Positions 16,125-25,520 of a stretch of 64,000 nt of DNA are shown in pieces. The first letter of the stretch is position 1; each line of letters begins with the position of its first letter. Under the pieces are notes generated by a model that saw only the letters and a list, made by a program, of their open reading frames with translations, did no database searches and was not told the DNA's origin. The DNA lies in NCBI GenBank assembly GCA_036392515.1, contig DASVXU010000143.1, positions 1 through 64,000 on the forward strand, given 5' to 3'. A program made the translations under genes and the position numbers. Source of the DNA: JABFXC01 sp036392515. GTDB taxonomy: Bacteria > Gemmatimonadota > Gemmatimonadetes > Gemmatimonadales > Gemmatimonadaceae.

Positions 16125-18101
16125 CTAACGTGAACCGGCGGCGGGGCGGAGACGCGCGACCCAGCCGCCGCCGGGGGCGAGGTCGAGGCGAACGGTGTCG
16201 GCGCGCGAGACCTCGCGCGTCGTTCGGGTGAAGTCCATCGCATTGCGATCGGCGTTCGGACCGTCAGCCCAGACGTCCATCGTCCAGCGTCCCTCCCCGA
16301 GGAAGGACAGCGCAAGCGGCAGCGTACGCGAGGAGTCGGTCATCGCGCCGACGAACCAGCCCGCGCCGCTGCGTCGCGCGACGACAGCGTACTGGGCGAC
16401 GCGCGCGTCGATCGCGTGCGTCTCGTCCCAGGTCACCGGGACGGACGAGAGGAAGTCCATCGCTTCCGGCTCGCGCTCGTACTCCGACGGGGAATCGGCG
16501 AGCATCTGCAGCGGGCTCTCGTAGACGACGTACATCGCGAGCTGGTGGGCGCGCGTCCCCATGCTCATCGGCCGGTCGAAGACGGCGCGGAAGTCGCGCG
16601 GCTGTGCGTTGAGCATCGAGCCGGGAGTGAAGTCCATGGGGCCGGCGAGCATGCGCGTGAAGGGGAGGATCATGGTGTGGCGAGGGGTGATCTCCTCGCT
16701 CCACTTGTTCCACTCGAGCCCGCGCACTCCCTCGAAGGTGAGCACGTTGGGCCAGGCGCGGTTGAGCCCCGCCGGCTTGTGCGCGCCGTGGAAGTCGACG
16801 AGCAGCCGGCGCGACGCCGCCTCGCGCGCGACGCGCCAGTAGAAGTCCACGACGCCCTGGTCGTCGCGCTGCATGAAGTCCACCTTGATCCCGCTGACGC
16901 CCCAGCGCCGGAACTGGTCGAGCGCGGGGGTCATCTGCTGGTCGAGGGTATGCCAGGTCGTCCAGAGGATGACGCCCACCTTCTTCGCCGCGCCGTAGCG
17001 CGCGATCGCTGCGACGTCGACGCCCGGCGCCTGCTTCAGCAGATCGCCGAGCCGATACCATCCTTCGTCGAGGATGATGTAGGGGATCCCGTGGCGCGCG
17101 GCGAAGTCGATGTAGTGCTCGTAGGTCTCGGTGTTCACGCCCGCGCGGAAGGGGACGCCGCGCACGTTGAGGGCGTTCCACCAGTCCCAGCTCACCTTGC
17201 CCGGCCTGATCCAGGAGACATCGGCGAGGCGGGACGCGGGCGCGAGCATGTACACCAGCTGGTTCTCGAGCAGCGCACGATCCTCGTCGGCGATGAGCAC
17301 GACGCGCCAGGGAAGGGCGCGCCGCCCGGAGATGCGCGCGATGTACGGTGCGCGCTTCGTGACGACGACGTCGCGATCGTTGCGCGCGCTGTCGGCGAGC
17401 GCGAAGGCGGGGAAGATCCCTTTCAGCGCCGGGCCGCTCGCGCTCGAGTCGCGCCCGCTGACGAGATACATCCCGGGATAGCTCTCGAGGTTCGACTCGG
17501 TGATCGCGACCTTCGTCCCGGCCGCGGTGGGAACGAGAAGGGGAAGGAGGGCGAGCCGGCCGCCGCGCAGGGTGTCGAGGGAGACGAGCTTGTAGGCTGG
17601 CTCCTGGTGCGTCATGAAGGTGGAGTCGAGCCCCACCCAGCCCGGCGTCGCGCCCTGCACGTCGAAGGTCGCCTGCTCGGCGACGACGGTCGCCGAATCG
17701 CCGATGTCGAGCGTCCAGCGCCAGGCGACCCCTTCGTCGTAGGCACGCACCTCGAGCGCGTAGCCGCCGCCGAAGCGGAGCCGCAGCTCGGCGTAGCGCT
17801 CGCGAACGAGCGCGCTCTTCGTCGGCGCGACGGGGCGCACGCTGTCACGCACCTGCCGGGTGTCGGCGCCGGCCACCCTCGCCACGCGGCCAAGTATGCG
17901 GCCGCCGCCGAGGGTGAGCGAGATCGGCGATGGCGCGACGAGCACGCGGCCGTGACGCATGACGGAATACGCGACGCGTGGCCCGGTCTCGATGCGGACG
18001 GTAGTCTCGCGGTCGGGGGAGGAAACGGTGTAGGCGCGCTGCGCACTCGCCGGGACGACGGCGGCGAGCGAGGCGATGGCAACTGCGAGAAGGCGATGCA
18101 T
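16125..18101 (-). CDS. Glycoside hydrolase family 97 (alpha-galactosidase/alpha-glucosidase)
   Basis: A 658-residue periplasmic enzyme with a signal peptide ending VPASA-Q. GH97 architecture is visible: an N-terminal beta-super-sandwich (30-290), a TIM barrel (300-570, beginning VSWDWWNALNVRG) and a C-terminal beta domain. An aspartate in GIKVDFMQRDDQ near residue 409 lies where the retaining, alpha-galactosidase-like GH97 members have their nucleophile; the inverting SusB type lacks it. Glutamates of the calcium site are in LTFEGVRGLEWN. It is the last gene of an operon with a GH30-like enzyme, a ROK kinase and sugar uptake genes. Its TAG stop overlaps a dispersed octamer. Confidence 0.9.
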   Translation of the reverse strand: MHRLLAVAIASLAAVVPASAQRAYTVSSPDRETTVRIETGPRVAYSVMRHGRVLVAPSPISLTLGGGRILGRVARVAGADTRQVRDSVRPVAPTKSALVRERYAELRLRFGGGYALEVRAYDEGVAWRWTLDIGDSATVVAEQATFDVQGATPGWVGLDSTFMTHQEPAYKLVSLDTLRGGRLALLPLLVPTAAGTKVAITESNLESYPGMYLVSGRDSSASGPALKGIFPAFALADSARNDRDVVVTKRAPYIARISGRRALPWRVVLIADEDRALLENQLVYMLAPASRLADVSWIRPGKVSWDWWNALNVRGVPFRAGVNTETYEHYIDFAARHGIPYIILDEGWYRLGDLLKQAPGVDVAAIARYGAAKKVGVILWTTWHTLDQQMTPALDQFRRWGVSGIKVDFMQRDDQGVVDFYWRVAREAASRRLLVDFHGAHKPAGLNRAWPNVLTFEGVRGLEWNKWSEEITPRHTMILPFTRMLAGPMDFTPGSMLNAQPRDFRAVFDRPMSMGTRAHQLAMYVVYESPLQMLADSPSEYEREPEAMDFLSSVPVTWDETHAIDARVAQYAVVARRSGAGWFVGAMTDSSRTLPLALSFLGEGRWTMDVWADGPNADRNAMDFTRTTREVSRADTVRLDLAPGGGWVARLRPAAGSR

Positions 18102-18118
18102 GAGCGGTGAGAGAGCGG

Positions 18119-20098
18119 TCAGCGAGCGCCGACGAGGGTCGTGAAGCTCGTCGGATCGAGTGTGAGTCGGGCGACGCCATCGCGGACGGGGACGCGCGCG
18201 CCCTCGGCCATCCCACGTGTCGCATCGGTGACGTAGACGCGGAGCTCGCCGATACCAGCGGGGAATCCGCTGATCGTGGCCGGCCGCGACGCGCCGTCGT
18301 TCACGACATGGACGGTGTAGACCCCAGCCGCCCGATCGGCGAGCGCGGCGCAGCTCGTCTCGACGCGGTCGCAGCGTGCGGGGACGTGGAACGAGCCGGC
18401 GGGGCTCGACGCGAGCTGCTTCACCACCCAGAAGCGCTCGGTCGGATGCAGGGCGCCGCTCGAGTCGCCGAAGACACCCCCGCCGGCGACGAGCGAGTAG
18501 TCCGCCGTGAGCTGCCAGGGGAGGATCGAGGTCGGGCGGGACCGGGCGAGCACGCGCACGTAGACCTTCGCCTCCTCGAGCGGATAGTACGGCTCGAGGA
18601 AGACCGCGGGGTAGCGCCATGCGCCGGCGTCGGTGCTCGCCTCGGCGACGAGCAGGGGGACGCCTAACGTTCGCGCTGCCGCGTCCCAGAAGCCGAGGAG
18701 GGAGTCGCTCCATCCACGCCACGAGTGGAAGGAGACCGCGCCGACGAAGCGCCATGCCGCCGTGTCTCCCATCGTCGCGCCGATGAAGGCGGTGTCCGTG
18801 GCGTCGCCGGTGTCGCCGAGGAGCATCTTCGTCGCCAGTCCGTGGGCGACGAGCCAGGCGCCGAAGCCCCTGATCATCGCGTCGTGCTCGCGCGGCGTCT
18901 GTCGGACGTCGATGCCGAGGTTCGATTCGTTGAAGGAGAAGTAGGCCGGCTCGGCGCCGTACCAGCGCTTCAGATAGAGCAGATACGCGCCGAGCGAGTC
19001 GTAGATCCGGTCGAGCTTCGCGGGATCGAGCGCGTTGCCGGTCTCGCCTCCTTCGGGGCGCGCGTCCGGAAGCTCGCCGATCACCGCCCAGCGTGGCGGG
19101 AACCAGACGCTGACGACGAACGGGATGCCACGGCGCGCGAGCGTTCGCGACATCTCCATCGCGCGTCTCACTCGCACGTCGAGCGAGTCGGGCACGGTCG
19201 CGGAGGGGTCGCCGCTCTCGTCCGGCTGCCAGGCGCGCCAGGGAAGCTCGACGCGTCCCCAGGCGACGCGAAGGTTGGCGAGATTGTACTCGGTGACCGT
19301 CGGGTCGAGCGTGGCATCCTCGACGCGGAAGTTGCCGCCGATCCCCTCGAAGCGCCGACCGGGGTGCGCAAGGTCGAGCGCGATCGTCGTCGGAGAATGA
19401 TCGATCGTTCCGCTCGCGCGGAGCGTCACGACGGCCTCGGCGCTCGAGCGCGGGCCGACGGGTCCGCGCAGCACCATCGCGTGTACGCGATAGTCGTCGC
19501 TCCCGTCGCGGCGGTCGCCGCGGATCACGATCGGGGTGGGCGCGCCGAAGTCGAGCTCCAAGGTGCGCGCCGGCAGCACGAGGCGAATTCCGCGCGCGGT
19601 CGCCCGCAGGAGCTCGACGCGGGATGTCCCGTCGGACGGCACCGACGCTGGGAGCGCGAAGGCGCGACGGGGGCCGGCAGCCCGTCCGATCAACTCGACC
19701 CTCGCTCCACTCCAGTCGGTGCGACCGAGAGCGACGGCGAACACACCCGCGCCGGGCCATGGGATGCTGTCGGTGGCGAATCGAGCGCGGATGGTCGCCA
19801 CCCCGCGCCCGGCGTCGGTGACCGTCTCGGTCGCGGCAACTCCGCGCAGGCGGGTCGCGATCGTGCGCGTCGCGCCGGAGTGGACGAAGTGTGGGAGCTG
19901 GCTCTCCTTCGCCGTGCATTCGCGCTCCTCGTCGTCTTCGGTGACCATGCACAGCCGCGCCTCGAAGGGAATGAGTTGCCCATCGACCCGCATCCCGACG
20001 ATGCTTCCCCAGGGCCTGACCTCGGCCTGTGCGCGGAGCTGACCCGCACCGGCGAGGGCGAGCAGCGCTGCCGCGACGGCCGACGTGTGGAGTCTCAT
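18119..20098 (-). CDS. GH30-like (clan A) secreted glycosidase
   Basis: A 659-residue protein with signal peptide (cleavage near GQLRA-Q). Residues 1-230 form a poorly conserved beta domain with one probable disulfide (LCMVTE, RECTAKE). From FEGIGGNFRVED onward a TIM barrel resembles O-glycosyl hydrolase family 30: the acid/base glutamate is in YFSFNESNLG (about 391) and the nucleophile in LLVAEAS (about 485). A beta-sandwich follows. The substrate is probably a beta-linked glycan. The ATG overlaps the TGA of the ROK gene (ATGA), placing it in the sugar-use operon. Confidence 0.78.
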   Translation of the reverse strand: MRLHTSAVAAALLALAGAGQLRAQAEVRPWGSIVGMRVDGQLIPFEARLCMVTEDDEERECTAKESQLPHFVHSGATRTIATRLRGVAATETVTDAGRGVATIRARFATDSIPWPGAGVFAVALGRTDWSGARVELIGRAAGPRRAFALPASVPSDGTSRVELLRATARGIRLVLPARTLELDFGAPTPIVIRGDRRDGSDDYRVHAMVLRGPVGPRSSAEAVVTLRASGTIDHSPTTIALDLAHPGRRFEGIGGNFRVEDATLDPTVTEYNLANLRVAWGRVELPWRAWQPDESGDPSATVPDSLDVRVRRAMEMSRTLARRGIPFVVSVWFPPRWAVIGELPDARPEGGETGNALDPAKLDRIYDSLGAYLLYLKRWYGAEPAYFSFNESNLGIDVRQTPREHDAMIRGFGAWLVAHGLATKMLLGDTGDATDTAFIGATMGDTAAWRFVGAVSFHSWRGWSDSLLGFWDAAARTLGVPLLVAEASTDAGAWRYPAVFLEPYYPLEEAKVYVRVLARSRPTSILPWQLTADYSLVAGGGVFGDSSGALHPTERFWVVKQLASSPAGSFHVPARCDRVETSCAALADRAAGVYTVHVVNDGASRPATISGFPAGIGELRVYVTDATRGMAEGARVPVRDGVARLTLDPTSFTTLVGAR

Positions 20099-21003
20099 GC
20101 GGCCCTCCAGCCGAGGGGCCAGAGCCAGGCCGCGCCGCGCACCCCGCTCGAGTCCCCGTGGACGTTAGGCACGACGCGCGTCGCGACGGTGTTCGAGAAC
20201 ACCCATCGCGGCAGCCCCGCGCTCGCCGCCTCGGCGAGGCCGGCGATGTTGGACATCCCGCCGCCGAGCACGACGACGTCGGGATCGACGATGTTGATGA
20301 CCGAGGCGAGCCCGCGCGCGAGACGGTCGTGATAGCGCGCCATCGTCGCGCGCGCGTCGGCGTCTCCCGCTGCCGCGGCGGCGACGATCGCGCGCGTCGT
20401 GAGCTCGCGGCCCGTGACCGCGGCGTGATCGTGCACGAGTCCGGGACCGGAGAGCCAGGTCTCGATGCACCCGCGCTTTCCGCAGTAGCAGGGCGGCCCC
20501 GGAATCTCCTCGATCGAGGGCCAGGGGAGCGGATTGTGTCCCCACTCGCCGGAGATCTGGTTCGCGCCGATGAGCGCCTTCCCCTCGACGACGACTCCAC
20601 CGCCGACGCCCGTGCCGAGAATGACGCCGAAGACGATCGCCGCGCCCGCGGCCGCGCCGTCGGCGGCCTCGGAGAGCGCGAAGCAGTTCGCGTCGTTCAT
20701 CAGCCGCACCGGGCGCCCGAGTCGCGCCTCGAGGTCGCGGTGCAGGGGCTGGCCGTTGAGGCAGACGGAGTTCGAGTTCTTCACGAGCCCCGTCGCGGCG
20801 ACGACGGTGCCGGGAATCCCGATGCCGATCGTGCCGCGCTCCCCCGCCGCTTCCTCGAGCCCGCGCACGACGCCGGCGATGGCCTCGATCGTCGCGTCGT
20901 AGCTCTTCGGCGTTTCGACGCGGTGGCGGTGCGTGATCGCGCCGCCGTCCGCGAGGGTGATTCCCTCGATCTTCGTCCCGCCGAGGTCGATGCCGATCCG
21001 CAT
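20095..21003 (-). CDS. ROK-family sugar kinase (fructokinase/glucokinase-like)
   Basis: A 302-residue cytosolic ATP-dependent kinase. The phosphate loop is GIDLGGTKIEG, the sugar-binding aspartate is in MNDANCFAL, GVILGTGVGGG is the second phosphate motif and PCYCGKRGCIETWLSG is the ROK zinc site CxCGxxGCxE. Close in sequence to Mak/NagK-type hexokinases. It phosphorylates the monosaccharide released by the downstream glycosidases and imported by the upstream transporter genes. It overlaps the GH30-like gene by four bases. Confidence 0.9.
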   Translation of the reverse strand: MRIGIDLGGTKIEGITLADGGAITHRHRVETPKSYDATIEAIAGVVRGLEEAAGERGTIGIGIPGTVVAATGLVKNSNSVCLNGQPLHRDLEARLGRPVRLMNDANCFALSEAADGAAAGAAIVFGVILGTGVGGGVVVEGKALIGANQISGEWGHNPLPWPSIEEIPGPPCYCGKRGCIETWLSGPGLVHDHAAVTGRELTTRAIVAAAAAGDADARATMARYHDRLARGLASVINIVDPDVVVLGGGMSNIAGLAEAASAGLPRWVFSNTVATRVVPNVHGDSSGVRGAAWLWPLGWRAA

Positions 21004-21035
21004 CGGCGAATAATGGCCGCGCGCCGCGCCGCGCG

Positions 21036-21992
21036 TCAGGCCGCGGCCTCTCCCCAGCGGCGGCTCAGCTGGTCGGCGACGGCCGCGGCGACGATGACGA
21101 CGCCGAGCGCGATCTTCTGCACGTACGGGTCGACGTTGGCGAGGTTGAGGCCGTTGGTGAGGACGCCGATGAAGAGCGTCCCCCAGAGGGTGCCGGCGAT
21201 CGTCCCGCGTCCGCCGGTGAGCGAGGTCCCCCCGACCACCACCGCGGCGATGACGTCGAGCTCGTACTGGTTGCCGGCGTTAGGCACGCCCGCGCCGAGG
21301 CGCGAGGCCAGCGTCAGTCCGGCGAGCCCGGCGAGCACGCCGTTGAGGGCGTAGATCGCGAAGGTGACGCGGCGGACGCGGATCCCCGCCAGCCAGCTCG
21401 CCACGGGGTTCCCTCCCACGGCGTAGATGTGGCGGCCGAAGGCGGTCTGGGTGAGCACGAGCGCCCCGAGCAGCATCACCGCCGCCATGAGGATCACGGG
21501 TCCGGGAACCCCGAGCACCACGGAGCGGCCGAGCACCGCGAACCACGAGGGCAGCCCGCCGATGCTGCGCCCGTCGGAGACGATGAAGGCGAGCCCGCGC
21601 GCCGCGGTGAGCATCGCCAGCGTCGCGACGAAGGAGGGGACGCGCGCCCAGGCGACGAGGGCGCCGCTCACCGCGCCGGTGGCCAGCCCGATGCCTAACG
21701 CGACGAGGAGGACGAGAGGCGCCGGCACCCCGTGCGCCGCGGCGATCGCCGCCGACACGCCGGTCAGCGCGACCACCGAGCCGACCGAGAGGTCGATCCC
21801 GCCGCTCACGATCACCGCGGTCATCCCGACCGCGAGGATCCCGGTGATCGCGACGCTCATCGCGATGTTGAGGATGTTCGCGACGGAAAGGAAGCCCGGC
21901 GCGACGCCGGCGAAGACGAGCGCCTCCACCAGCGTCGCGAGGACGAGCGCGTACTCGGCGAACCGCTGGCGGTTCACGCGCGGACGAGCCAC
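21036..21992 (-). CDS. ABC sugar transporter permease (RbsC/XylH-like)
   Basis: A 318-residue inner-membrane protein with eight to ten helices. The family signatures MTAVIVSGGIDLSVGS and AVVVGGTSLTGGRGTI, the site that contacts the ATPase, are intact. It imports a monosaccharide with the adjacent binding protein, whose stop lies five bases before the chosen GTG. A TTG overlapping that stop is the alternative start. No ABC ATPase gene is found next to it, so the ATPase must be encoded elsewhere. Confidence 0.9.
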   Translation of the reverse strand: MARPRVNRQRFAEYALVLATLVEALVFAGVAPGFLSVANILNIAMSVAITGILAVGMTAVIVSGGIDLSVGSVVALTGVSAAIAAAHGVPAPLVLLVALGIGLATGAVSGALVAWARVPSFVATLAMLTAARGLAFIVSDGRSIGGLPSWFAVLGRSVVLGVPGPVILMAAVMLLGALVLTQTAFGRHIYAVGGNPVASWLAGIRVRRVTFAIYALNGVLAGLAGLTLASRLGAGVPNAGNQYELDVIAAVVVGGTSLTGGRGTIAGTLWGTLFIGVLTNGLNLANVDPYVQKIALGVVIVAAAVADQLSRRWGEAAA

Positions 21993-21997
21993 GGACG

Positions 21998-22930
21998 TCA
22001 ATGCGCGGGGGTGGCGGCCAGCGCGCGCGCCGAGTCGGCGTCGACGATGCGCACCGGGACGGCGATCACCGGCGGCACCTGCCGGCCGGCGAAGTGCGCG
22101 GCGATCGTCTCGATGGTGCGATGCCCGATCTCCGTCGGCTGCTGCGCGACGTCGGCCTTGAGCTGCGTGCCCTGCACGATCGCCTTCAGCGCCTCGGGCG
22201 CCGCGTCGTAGCCGACGATGACGAGCTCGTTCAGCCGGTGCGTCTGCGCGCTGGAGAGCGCGCCGAGCGCGGTCTCGTCGTTGATCGCGAACACCGCGGC
22301 GAGCTTCGGGTGCGCCTGGAACATGTCGTCCGCCGCGCGCAGGGCGCGGTCGCGGACGCCCGCCCCGTTGATCGCCGCGACGATGTGGATGCCGGGATAC
22401 TTCGCGATCCCCTCGCGGAAGCCGCTCTCGCGGTCGATCACCGACTGCAGCTCGGGCTGACTGATGATGCCGACGTCGCCCTTCCCGCCGATCGCCTTCG
22501 CCATGTACTCGGCGGCGAGCCGTCCCCCGGCGACGTTGTCGGAGGCGATGTGCGACACGACCTTCCCGCCCTGCGCCGCGATGTCGGCGGTGAAGACGGG
22601 AACGTTCGCCGCGTTCGCCTTCTCGATCGCCGGGGCGATCCCCTTGGTGTCCGTCGGACAGACGACGATCGCGTCGACGCCCTGAACGAGGAAGTTGTCG
22701 ATCTCCGACTGCTGCTTCGCGAGGTCGAAGTCGCCGGTGGTGACGATCAGCTTGTAGCCCTTCTTCGCCGCCTCGTCGCGCAGCCCGGCCTCGAGCTGGC
22801 GGTAGAAGTCGTGCTCGCGGGTGAGGAGTGAGACGCCGATGGTCTTCGTCGCGCGGTCGGAGGAGGCGTCCTTCGGCTTGCAGGCGGCGAGCGCCGCGAG
22901 AGCGAGGAGGAGGGCGAGGCGGCGCGGCAT
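21998..22930 (-). CDS. Sugar-binding lipoprotein of ABC transporter (RbsB-like)
   Basis: A 310-residue periplasmic-binding-protein-like lipoprotein with the signal MPRRLALLLALAALAAC and acylated Cys17. The type I fold is shown by TIGVSLLTREHDFYRQLEAG, VDAIVVCPTDTKG, SDNVAGGRLAAEYM and VFAINDETALGAL, as in ribose and galactose binding proteins. It is the first gene of the minus-strand operon binding protein, permease, ROK kinase, GH30-like, GH97. The start is the ATG that gives a clean lipoprotein signal. The ribosome site is weak. Confidence 0.9.
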   Translation of the reverse strand: MPRRLALLLALAALAACKPKDASSDRATKTIGVSLLTREHDFYRQLEAGLRDEAAKKGYKLIVTTGDFDLAKQQSEIDNFLVQGVDAIVVCPTDTKGIAPAIEKANAANVPVFTADIAAQGGKVVSHIASDNVAGGRLAAEYMAKAIGGKGDVGIISQPELQSVIDRESGFREGIAKYPGIHIVAAINGAGVRDRALRAADDMFQAHPKLAAVFAINDETALGALSSAQTHRLNELVIVGYDAAPEALKAIVQGTQLKADVAQQPTEIGHRTIETIAAHFAGRQVPPVIAVPVRIVDADSARALAATPAH

Positions 22931-23271
22931 CGGAAGTCCGGGGGAGGGGAGGGAAAAGGTGCAGCCGACTCGGAGCGGGAGCAAGCGAGGAACTGCCATG
23001 TGGCATGAGGCTAGTGTCATGACTTCTGAGTCGTGAGCCACTTGTCAGAACGGCCACGGGACAAGCCCCCCATGAGGGGGTCACCAACTGTCACATGGCC
23101 TGCCTGCCCCGCGCCTCATGCCGCGGCCGTGATGACACCAGCCTCGTGTCGTATGGCCGTAGACCGGTTCCCGTGACGCGTCCCACCGTTCGACCGTCCC
23201 GGACATGGCAGGAGCGGCCGCCGAGGAGCACGAGGCACCGGCGCGGGCTCCATTCAACTCGGCGAACCAGT
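22931..23271. promoter_or_regulatory. Divergent intergenic region with several inverted repeats
   Basis: This 341-base gap separates the leftward sugar operon from the rightward ABC exporter and holds no gene. It contains TGCCA-TG-TGGCA at 22994-23005, TCATGAC-N6-GTCGTGA (one mismatch) at 23017-23036, and CCCCC-N5-GGGGG around 23066-23080. The first two are about the size of operators for LacI- or GntR-type sugar regulators, but no regulator gene lies in this window. Confidence 0.45.
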
Positions 23272-25107
23272 TTGTCCATCCGCACTCAGCTCGGGTACGC
23301 AGCCCGCGCGATTCGCATGTTCGTGCGCCCCAATGCGCGGCGCATCGGCTTCACCCTCATCCTCGCCCTCGCCGTCTCGGTGGCCTCCGCGTACGAGCCG
23401 CTTCTTCTGAGGCTCGTCGTCGACCGGCTCGCCGCGGTCAGCGTCGCCCACGAGACCGGGCCCGCCGTGCGGCAGGCGCTGGCGGGGGTCGTCGCGCTCT
23501 TCGCCGCGGTCCTCACCGGGCGCCTGCTCGGCGCGGCGTGGGTGACGACGTCGAGCTGCGCGGTGCGGCTGAACATGGAGTACCAGCTCCGCTCGAAGGT
23601 CGCGGCGAAGCTCAGCGTGCTCTCGTCGAAGACGCACGGGGAGATCGGCACCGGCGGACTGCGCTTCGCGGTGGACGAGAGCGCCCCGCAGAGCGCGCGC
23701 GCGTTCTCCGACGTCGCCTTCCGGCTGCTGCCGATGCTGGCGTACCTCAGCGTTGCCGCGTGGGGGATGTCGCGGCTCGACGGCTCGATCACCGCCGCGG
23801 TGCTCTGCCTCGCGCCGATCCCGGCGCTCGTCGCGCTCGCGGCGAAGCGCATCCAGGCGAAGCGCGACCGGATGCTGCACGGCTTCTGGATCCGCATCTG
23901 GAGCGGGTACACCGAGCTGCTGAACGGGATGGGAACGGTCCGCGCCTTCGCGATGGAGCGGGTGGAGGAGCGGCGGCTGATGCGGCGGATGAAGTGGGCA
24001 TTCGCGAGCATCCAGCGCGGGGTGCACATCGACGCGCGCGTCACGGTGGCGGCGGGTCTCGCCGAGCTCGCGGCGCGCGTGGTGGTGCTGACGCTGGGCG
24101 GCCTGCTCGTCGTGCGCGGCGAGCTCACCGTCGGCGCGCTGCTCGCATTTCTTGGCTACGTCGGCGGGGTGTTCGCGCCGATCCAGCAGATCGTCGACCT
24201 CTATCCGACTACGCGCAAGGCGGCAGTGGCGCTCGAGAGCGTCTTCCACGTGCTCGATGCGGAGGAAGAGGCGCCCGACGTCGCGAGCCCGACACCCTGC
24301 CCGGCGATCCGCGGGGAGATCGCGTTCGAGAACGTGCGCTTCGGCTACCGCGAGCAGCAGAAGGCGCTCGACGGCTTCGACGTGACGGTGCGTCCCGGCG
24401 AGACGGTGGCGCTCGTCGGTCCGTCGGGGAGCGGCAAGAGCACGGTCTTCAGGCTCCTTCAGCGGGTGCACAACCCGACGGACGGTCGCGTGCTGATCGA
24501 CGGCCGCGACCTGCGCGAGCTCGAGATCGCGACGGTGCGTCAGCAGTTCGGCGTGGTGCCGCAGGACGTCGTGCTCTTCAACGATTCGATCGCGGCGAAC
24601 ATCTCCTACGGCCGCCCGAACGCGCCGCGCGAGGCGGTGATGGCCGCGGCGATGGCGGCGAACGCGCACGAGTTCATCATGCGCCTTCCGCGCGGCTACG
24701 ACACGAAGGTCGGCGAGGGTGGACGCGCGCTCTCCGGCGGCCAGCGCCAGCGCATCGCGATCGCGCGCGCCTTCCTCGTGAATCCGTCGGTGCTGCTGTT
24801 CGACGAGGCGACCGCGGCGCTCGACACGGAATCGGAGGTGGCGGTGCAGGAGGCGCTGCGCGCCTTCCGCCGCGGCCGGACGACCTTCATCATCGCGCAC
24901 CGGCTGAACACGGTGCGGGACGCGGACCGGATCCTGGTCGTGAGCGACGGGCGGATCGTCGGGGACGGCCGGCACGAAGAGCTCGTCCTCAACTGTCCGA
25001 CGTACGCGCGGCTCGTGAAGCATCAACTGAGCGTGGATGCGTCGAGAGAAGACGAAGCTGCGCCGGTACTGGCGGTGGAGGCGTCTCACGCGGGGATGGC
25101 GGCGTAG
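23272..25107 (+). CDS. ABC exporter (fused membrane and ATPase domains)
   Basis: A 611-residue MsbA/lipid-A-type half transporter that works as a homodimer in the inner membrane. The membrane domain spans about 15-315 with six helices; the nucleotide-binding domain has Walker A GPSGSGKST, the Q-loop in GVVPQDVVLF, signature LSGGQ, Walker B VLLFDEA and H-loop IIAHR. The start is uncertain: the TTG at 23272 gives LSIRTQLGYAARAIRMF, which matches relatives; the ATG at 23317 is the alternative. The cargo is unknown. A long hairpin terminates it at 25231. Confidence 0.88.
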   Translation: MSIRTQLGYAARAIRMFVRPNARRIGFTLILALAVSVASAYEPLLLRLVVDRLAAVSVAHETGPAVRQALAGVVALFAAVLTGRLLGAAWVTTSSCAVRLNMEYQLRSKVAAKLSVLSSKTHGEIGTGGLRFAVDESAPQSARAFSDVAFRLLPMLAYLSVAAWGMSRLDGSITAAVLCLAPIPALVALAAKRIQAKRDRMLHGFWIRIWSGYTELLNGMGTVRAFAMERVEERRLMRRMKWAFASIQRGVHIDARVTVAAGLAELAARVVVLTLGGLLVVRGELTVGALLAFLGYVGGVFAPIQQIVDLYPTTRKAAVALESVFHVLDAEEEAPDVASPTPCPAIRGEIAFENVRFGYREQQKALDGFDVTVRPGETVALVGPSGSGKSTVFRLLQRVHNPTDGRVLIDGRDLRELEIATVRQQFGVVPQDVVLFNDSIAANISYGRPNAPREAVMAAAMAANAHEFIMRLPRGYDTKVGEGGRALSGGQRQRIAIARAFLVNPSVLLFDEATAALDTESEVAVQEALRAFRRGRTTFIIAHRLNTVRDADRILVVSDGRIVGDGRHEELVLNCPTYARLVKHQLSVDASREDEAAPVLAVEASHAGMAA

Positions 25108-25138
25108 AAGACTTCGAATCGGGATCGGTTGAAGTAGC

Positions 25139-25271
25139 GGGGCGGGAGAGGGGTACCTTGGAGCCGGCGGGGCTGGGGGCGGAATACCGCGGCGCGGGGA
25201 GCGGAGGGCGGGAAACGACCTAAATGGACTGAGGCCGACTGGCGGCGCCATCCGGCGCCGCGGTCGGCCTC
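25139..25271 (+). repeat. Mirrored non-coding module, copy A (box plus hairpin)
   Basis: A GC-rich box (25139-25215) containing GGCGGGAGAGGGGTACCTTGG and GCGGAATACCG is followed by a hairpin at 25231-25271. A diverged copy of the whole box-plus-hairpin module lies in inverted orientation at 25521-25650. No protein is supported. The order box then terminator-like hairpin would suit a small RNA, or a mobile repeat. Confidence 0.6.
25231..25271 (+). terminator. Intrinsic terminator downstream of the ABC exporter
   Basis: GAGGCCGACTGGCGGCGCC pairs with GGCGCCGCGGTCGGCCTC with one bulge and an ATCC loop, followed by TTTCGTTT. It lies about 125 bases past the exporter stop and closes copy A of the mirrored module. 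Confidence 0.75.
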
Positions 25272-25520
25272 TTTCGTTTGCTGTCGGGTCGGGGGTGTCG
25301 TCGCGGCTCGGTCGAGGACTCGTCGGAAGGCCCGGCATCACGCGAGTGGCGGGGGAGTCACCGAGGTGCTGAGGCTCTGAGGGCTACTACCGCAACGAGC
25401 CGCGTGTTGCATCGGGAGTTCTCGAGACCCTCGGAGCCTCAGAAGCTCCCCCCGAACCGCGCGATGCCCGACTACCGACGAGCCCCGACGCGAGCCACGA
25501 CGAGTCCCAACCCACCAATG

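Noticed and set aside
16125..20600. Single open frame of about 1490 codons
   Set aside because: Only the part from 18101 to 16125 is conserved (GH97). The rest is the out-of-frame shadow of the GH30-like and ROK genes, with Arg-rich low-complexity translation.
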